Below are positions 58,985 through 64,000 of a DNA stretch of 64,000 nt, one piece after another. Under the pieces are notes generated by a model. The model saw only the letters and a program-made list of their open reading frames with translations. It searched no databases and was not told the origin of the DNA. Numbering within the stretch: position 1 is the stretch's first letter; every line of letters starts with the position of its first letter. This stretch comes from Oxyruncus cristatus. Its lineage: Eukaryota; Chordata; Aves; Passeriformes; Cotingidae. The stretch covers positions 373,404 to 437,403 of the forward strand of contig VXAY01002920.1 of the NCBI GenBank assembly GCA_013399855.1. Direction: 5' to 3'. The translations under genes were made by a program, and so were the position numbers.

Positions 58985-59807
58985 CTCCATCCACACATCC
59001 TCCACCCGTGTGCTCCTCCATCCTCTCCCTTCCCACTGGTGCACCATGATAACGTGCATGTCTGATCTCCAGGAGAAGAGGGACCTGTGGTATGTATAAC
59101 CAGAGGGATCTGGACAACTCACTCCCTCTCTTTTGCGTGGACTACCAGGAACAAGCCCCTCCAAAGGTAAGAACAATTATCATAGAGCAATGGTGGCACT
59201 TCCAAAGCTGTTTCAGCTCCAGCTGCTTGTTACTGAGCAGAAGTGAAACTGCACAAGAGTGTTTCCATGATGAAGGGAAGATCTTTTTTTCTAGCTGTGG
59301 CACCAAGGAGTTGCTTGGTGAAGAGATAAGAACAGGGCCTTGCTGGAAGGCAGCCAGGTCTGGTTCAACCAAACCCACCACTGAGAAATACCCACAGCAG
59401 ATTCTGCTCCCTGCTGCTGCTGCTTCATGTACCAGGAGCTGTCTTGTCTCTGCCTGACTCCTCCTCCCAAACCCTCCAGGCCTGGGCCCAGCAATCCCAT
59501 CCATGGCATGGCAGGCTCAATCCATGCTGGCTCTGTGCCCCGGCCCCATCCCAGCACCAGTCATCTGGCAGAGAACCCTGGCAGGCAATGGTGATTCAGC
59601 CTCATATAAAACAGGAAAAGGCAGAGGCAGAGAGTGACAGAGCACCAGGCAAGACACGGAAGCATCAAGACTGACTCCAAGGCCCAGACTGGAGGTCCTA
59701 AGACACATGAAGTTTATGAATTTAACTGCACGTGGTGTTTATGCAGGAGACAGAAGTTGCTGGTTGGTGCTACAGGACTATGGAAAGAGTTGCAGAACAT
59801 CCTGGGA
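58985..59807. other. Non-genic stretch
   Basis: No gene or repeat recognised. Several ORFs of 60-130 codons overlap on both strands without domain. Confidence 0.55.
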
Positions 59808-60164
59808 AATCATAGAATGTCCTGGGTTGGAAGGGACCTTGAAGACCATCCAGTTCCAGGCTGAACAATCCCAGCTCTCCCAGCCTTTCCTCCCAGCAGA
59901 GCTGCTCCAGCCCTCTGACCGTCTTGGGGCCTCCTCTGGACTCTCTCCAGCAGCTCCATGTCCTCCCTGTGCCGTTCCCAGGGCTGGAGCAGCTCTGCAG
60001 GGGGGTCTCCCCTGAGGGGCAGAGGGGCAGAATCCCCCCTGCCCTGCTGCCCACGCTGGGGGACCAGCCCAGGGCACGGGGGGGGCTGGGCTGGGCCATG
60101 TCCAGCCTGTCCCCCACCAGCACCCCCAGGCCCTTCTGCCAGGGCTGCTCTCAATCAACCCAGC
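59808..60164 (-). mobile_element. CR1 LINE, internally deleted (ORF2 joined to 3' end)
   Basis: The 3' end (ATCATAGAATGTCCTGGGTT through GAAGACCATCCAGTTCC) is joined directly to sequence that in the full copy at 63562-64000 lies about 300 bases further in (AGGCTGAACAATCCCAGCTC). The junction shares TCCA with both flanks. Beyond it, minus-strand frames show VLVGDRLDMAQ and ESPEEAPRRSEGWSS, from the C-terminal part of ORF2. Frames are broken. Confidence 0.9.
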
Positions 60165-60994
60165 ACAAGCTTCTCCTTTAATTTACTTCAGCTTGATTAA
60201 CAAAGTTTTCCTCAACTTCTGCAGCTCATCCATAGCCAGGCAGGTATTTTTGTGCAGATGTTTCAAAGAATATGAGATTAAAATTAACAAGATGCTTGTG
60301 CACTGTATTGAAAATGGGTTGAACCTGACCCTCATCTGGTGTCCTTGCTGTGCCGACCAGTGGCAGGTCAAGAGCTGGTCCATGATTACTTGTGACGTCT
60401 GTTGCAGATCCTGGTCCCTAAAATACAATGGAATGGTCTTTACCTTTTTTTTTTTTTTCAATGTGAGCTGTGTCTGAGATTTTATTTCCTTTGAGAAGAT
60501 TTCTAAAAACCACTGCTCCAACAACCTTCCTGTTCTTCTTCCTGGGGCTTCAGCTCTAGCGTGGAGGGGTCTAAAAATGATGAGTTGTTTAATAAAAAAA
60601 AGGCAAAACAACAAAAAAAAAAAAGGTAGAGAAAGAAGCAATGAATCAGCTTCAAATAGTAATATCTGCCCATTTAGAACAGAAGGAATTGAAAGATTAA
60701 GGGACCTTAAGAACAGATCCCCCGGCAGGCTGAGTACGGAGCTGGGGAACCCAAAACATATACAAAAGGATTAAATCAAATGCAGAGAAAACCTTGTTGA
60801 CTCAATTATTCTAAAACTGATGTTCAAGTGAAAAAAAAAAAAAACAGGGAACTGTACAAGAGCAGAATTTGGCTGGGTGAGGTATGTGAAGGGAGCAGCT
60901 CCTCACACTGTCAGTCCATCCAGATCCAAAAATTCGAGCTCTTCCCCAATCCTGTGGATCCAAAGTCAGACACCCACTGGGTTTTTCACTTTGC
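60165..60994. other. Non-genic stretch
   Basis: No gene seen. T-run at about 60446-60459 and A-runs near 60594, 60614 and 60832. No repeat family is recognised. Confidence 0.55.
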
Positions 60995-61130
60995 TGTGCT
61001 GGTTTGGGCTGGGGGAGAGCTAATTTTCTTCAGAGTAGCTGGGACAGGGCAGTGTTTGTCGTACTCAGTGGGTAAAGCTGGGGAAAAGGAAGAAGGAGGG
61101 GTGAGTCAGAGTGATAGTTGTTGTCAGTGG
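60995..61130 (+). mobile_element. Avian ERV LTR remnant, internally deleted
   Basis: TGTGCTGGTTTGGGCTGGGG (60995-61014) and GAGCTAATTTTCTTCAGAG match, from memory, the 5' start of a widespread avian endogenous-retrovirus LTR. After about 61056 the match jumps to the region around the LTR's promoter (TAAAGCTGGGG at 61073, then GAAGAAGGAGGGGTGAGTCA). About 250 bases of U3 are therefore missing, and the usual ATATAAA box is reduced to GTAAA. No gag, pol or env sequence is seen, so this is a broken solo-LTR piece. Confidence 0.65.
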
Positions 61131-61225
61131 TGGGTGTTGGCCAAAGACAAGAGCCTTGATTTGACAGAAATGTGTGTGTCGGGTTCTGCTTTTCCAAAAG
61201 CCACACCAGGCATCTTCTTGATGCC

Positions 61226-61352
61226 CCTGAGATCAACTTCATTGGTTAAACTTGGTGCTAATAAAGCCAAGATCAGGGTTCAATCCCCTGTATGGGCCAT
61301 TCAGTCAATGCTCCTTGGGGGTCTCTTCCAACTCAGAATAATCTGTGATCTT
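61226..61352 (+). mobile_element. tRNA-Ile-derived SINE with CR1-like tail (TguSINE1-like)
   Basis: The head (61226-61299) aligns to tRNA-Ile(AAT): TTGGTTA, then GGTGCTAATAA with the anticodon loop CTAATAA kept at 61258-61264, and the box B equivalent GGTTCAATCCC at 61277-61287, closing with GGGCCA. Box A is strongly worn. The tail (61300-61352) reads TCCTTGGGGGTCTCTTCCAA and ends TCTGTGATC, a CR1-type 3' end, which implies mobilisation by a CR1 enzyme. It is not a functional tRNA gene: the acceptor stem cannot pair. Confidence 0.85.
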
Positions 61353-61817
61353 TAAACCCGTCTGCATTCGAACAGAGCTGGCGTGGGAGAGATGAATTCA
61401 GAGAGATGATGCTGGTACTGGGTCAGTTATGCTGTTTATGCATGTGAGCAACTCCTGAGGCTAGTCCAGTGGGATTGCCAGGTGCAGGATGCTCCCACCC
61501 TCTCCCCAGAGCCCTTGGGTGGAGCAATCAGGAAAGAGGGAAGGCAGAGCTGACCAAACCTGGTTCCTGTGAGGATTCCAGCAGCAATGGGGACAATGTC
61601 AGCCAGATTTTTGGTTGGTGCAAGTCCAGTGGAGTTCCATTGGCTGGTGCTGGTCCTGGATTTGCAGAAGAGAAGAGCTGGGCAGCACCTGAGTGGCTTT
61701 GTCTGAGCTTTCCAACCCCTGTCAGATGAAAATGGGAGTTAAACACACAGTTCTGCAGGTCTGAGGCATTCTGTGCCCAGGTTTGGGTTAGCCCTCCCTC
61801 TGAAGAGTCTAAAGGGT
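61353..61817. other. Non-genic stretch
   Basis: No gene or repeat recognised between the SINE and the next CR1 copy. Confidence 0.55.
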
Positions 61818-62215
61818 CAGCAGCAGCTGAGGAAGCTGGGGGGGGCTCGGCCTGGAGCAAAGGAGGCTCAGGGGGGACCTTCTGGCTCTGCAACTCCCTG
61901 ACAGGAGGGGGGAGCTGGGGGGGGGTCAGGCTTTGCTCCCAGGGAACAGGGACAGGAGGAGAGGGAATGGCCTCCAGCTGGGCCAGGGGAGGGGCAGGTG
62001 GGACATCAGGAAGAATTTCTTCCCAGAAAGGGTGGTCAGGCCTTGGCAGGGGCTGCCCAGGGAGGTTTGGAGTCCCCAGCTCTGGAGGTGTCCAAGGAAG
62101 GCCTGGCCGTGGCACTCAGTGCTCTGGGCTGGGGACAAGGTGGGCATTGGGTACAGGGGGGACTCGATGGTCTCGGAGATCTTCTCCAACCCTAATGGTT
62201 CTGGGATTCTGGAAA
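61818..62215 (+). mobile_element. CR1 LINE fragment, ORF2 end and 3' UTR (group C)
   Basis: CTCGGCCTGGAGCAAAGGAG marks the ORF2 end; TTTCTTCCCAGAAAGGGTGG, GTGTCCAAGGAAGGCCTGGC and TCTCGGAGATCTTCTCCAAC follow, with ATGGTTCTGGGATTCTGG at the end. It is the best-preserved group C copy. Antisense ORFs of up to 195 codons over it are artefacts. Confidence 0.93.
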
Positions 62216-63561
62216 TCTGTAAACATGGGCTGAACCATCCCCAAACTGGACTTCTTTGTCACCAGACCCACAGACAGAGTCAGTCCTGCTCCTGGGAGCC
62301 ACTGGCTCGAGAACCCCAGGCAGGGCAAGCCCATCCAGACCCCTCCACCTGCTCCTGCCACATGCAGATCTTCCACGGGCTCTTCCTCCTGTAAATGGGT
62401 TTTCTAATACCCTCATCCCCCCTCCCTGGGGAAGGGGAAGTGGGGAATGGTTTATTTATTTAGACCACTTTGCTGCCTGATCAGAATTACCCGTCTGAGA
62501 GGGGGATTTGAATGGCACCTTATCTGAGGTCTTTCTCCCTCTATTTAATGCTTGAAATCAGAGGCTTTGCTGCATTTCTTTATTTTTCTTTTTTAATTAC
62601 AATGGAAAGAGAAAAGGATTGAACAGGAAAGTTAAAATAAAATCTAAAAAAAAACCCACCAAAACCAACTTTAAAAGTACAATGTGAAGGAAAAACGATG
62701 GTTTTACTGGTTTTACTCTTTGCCTTAAAGTAAAATAGCTTTTATCTTTTTCCCCCCCCTTACAACAGCCTCCTCTACCTAGATAATGCATTTGGTTAGA
62801 TTTATTTGCTCAGCCCAGAAAACTTGACACTAAGGGGATTATTTAGTTTTAGATTCGCTGTAGTCCATAGTAATAGCCAACAGGGAAAGGAATGAAGCAG
62901 CGATATTAGCAGGGAGATGGGAGGGGAGGGTGGACGGGAGAGGGGGTGGCAGGGACTGCAGCTAAGCAAAACTGCTTGCATAAACACCATTAAGAAGATT
63001 TAGACATTGCTTTTCTTATCATCAGCACTCCTGGAAGAAATAAAAAAAAAAAAAAAAGAGAGAGAGAGAGAGAAAGGAGAAAGGAAAAGGGACAGGCCCT
63101 GACTTGCTGTGCATGCGTTTCCATCAGGGTTCAATGGAAAAATAAACCCAGCCTAGGGTCTGTCGGCAGCGATTCTACCGAGCTCTCCGAGTCACCCCAT
63201 CACGCTCCAAAGGAGACATTTGTTCCACGTGTTAAGAGGAGGAAGGAGCAAGTCCAAAGAGGAGGAAACATGCAGACTTGGCCAGTTTTATACATATCCA
63301 CGAGAGCACGTTTATTTTTCGGGAAGACGCTTGGGTTTTCTTCGGGCACTTCCAAGGAGTGGAGTGCACGCGGCAGAACGTGAGGGAGAGGGGTTCGGGA
63401 GGGAGATGTCAAACTGTCACGGGCAGAGCACTTGGCAGAACAGCTTTTGGGAACCGTGTCCCAAATCCACTGGACACTGACTCTGTGGAAGGACAGAGCG
63501 AGGAGCGTCAGCTGGGGACGGGCAGGAGAAGGCTCTGGCAACTTTGTTGTTCAGCAGTACC
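62216..63561. other. Non-genic stretch
   Basis: No gene seen. 62790-62990 is repeat-free (GATTTATTTGCTCAGCCCAG; TAGTCCATAGTAATAGCCAA) and may be conserved. A C-run at 62751-62758 and an A plus AG run at 63040-63076 are simple repeats. 63170-63420 is moderately CpG-bearing. Confidence 0.5.
63040..63076. repeat. A-run and AG microsatellite
   Basis: About 17 A lead into GAGAGAGAGAGAGAGA. Simple repeat only. Confidence 0.92.
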
Positions 63562-64000
63562 CCAGAATGGTTTGGGTTGGAAGGGAACTTAAAGCCCATC
63601 CAATTCCACCCCTGCCATGGGCAAGGAGACCTTCCACTAGCTCAGGTTGCTCCAAGCCCCACCCAATCTGGCCTTGGACACTTCCAGGAATGGGGCAGCC
63701 ACAGCTTCTCTGGGCAACGTGTGCCAGGATCTCACCACCCTCACAGGGAACAATTTCCTCCCCATATCTCATTTAAACTTACTCACTGTCAGTGTGAAGC
63801 CATTCCCTTTGTCCTGACCCTCCAGGCCTTTGGAAATAGTCTTTCTCCATCTTTCTTTCAGGTTCCCTTCAGGCCCTGGAAGGCCACAGTCAGGTCACCC
63901 CAAAGCTTCTCTTCTCCAGGCTGAACAATCCCAGCTCTCCCAGCCTTTCGTCCCAGCAGAGCTGCTCCAGCCCTCTGACCGTCTTGGGGCCTCCTCTGGG
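63562..64000 (-). mobile_element. CR1 LINE, runs off the right edge (group A)
   Basis: The 3' end (CCAGAATGGTTTGGGTTGGA) leads without a large gap through CTTCTCTTCTCCAGGCTGAA to CCTCTGACCGTCTTGGGGCC and the window end, where ORF2 C-terminal sequence begins. It serves as the undeleted reference for the copy at 59808. Its 5' limit lies outside the window. Confidence 0.93.

Noticed and set aside
61226..61299. tRNA-Ile gene
   Set aside because: The anticodon loop and box B are visible, but box A and the acceptor stem are destroyed and a CR1-like tail follows, so it is a SINE.
61528..62115. 195-codon minus-strand ORF
   Set aside because: Most of it is antisense to the CR1 copy at 61818-62215.

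Overview
The window looks like a non-coding stretch of a bird genome, most likely a songbird (Passeriformes). Three things point there. About 34 fragments of CR1 LINE retrotransposons lie on both strands, the dominant interspersed repeat of birds. At 61226-61352 there is a SINE with a tRNA-Ile(AAT)-like head and a CR1-like tail, the architecture of the SINE I know from zebra finch (TguSINE1). At 60995-61130 there is a remnant of a common avian endogenous-retrovirus LTR. The species cannot be named from this.

I found no protein-coding gene, exon of a recognisable protein, rRNA, functional tRNA or CRISPR array. Long open frames are either antisense or sense reads through CR1 copies, low-complexity runs, or short chance ORFs without family resemblance or convincing splice context. 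The window is best read as an intergenic or long intronic 'gene desert'.

Layout: 1-220 is a CCTAN pentanucleotide array running in from the left edge. 222-7575 carries five CR1 fragments, a perfect 12-bp hairpin (4209-4239) and a probable ancient amniote repeat (5757-5834). 7.6-21.9 kb is mostly unique, AT-balanced sequence with scattered CR1 tails, T-tracts containing single Ns, and an old CR1 ORF2 relic (19200-19520). 22-31.7 kb is largely free of recognised interspersed repeats and holds pyrimidine and G-rich tracts plus a 101-bp ungapped duplicated element (26985-27085 and 28251-28351). 31.7-45.8 kb has CR1 copies in tandem and inverted pairs, a 62-bp assembly gap (42828-42889) and a CR1 relic that still shows the reverse-transcriptase FADD box (44885-45750). 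45.8-64 kb has more CR1, a second duplicated non-CR1 element (53137-53223 and 54659-54742), an orphan CpG-rich island (55545-55800), an AT minisatellite (56324-56620), and the LTR/SINE cluster near 61 kb. A CR1 copy runs off the right edge.

Several AT-rich, repeat-free blocks dense in homeodomain-like TAATTA and related words (about 8.0-8.7, 22.86-23.24, 32.5-32.96, 40.58-41.19 and 55.13-55.48 kb) have the look of conserved non-coding elements near a developmental gene. That is inference from composition only; no alignment was possible. I see no new multi-gene system. The two duplicated short elements and the CpG island are the best leads.
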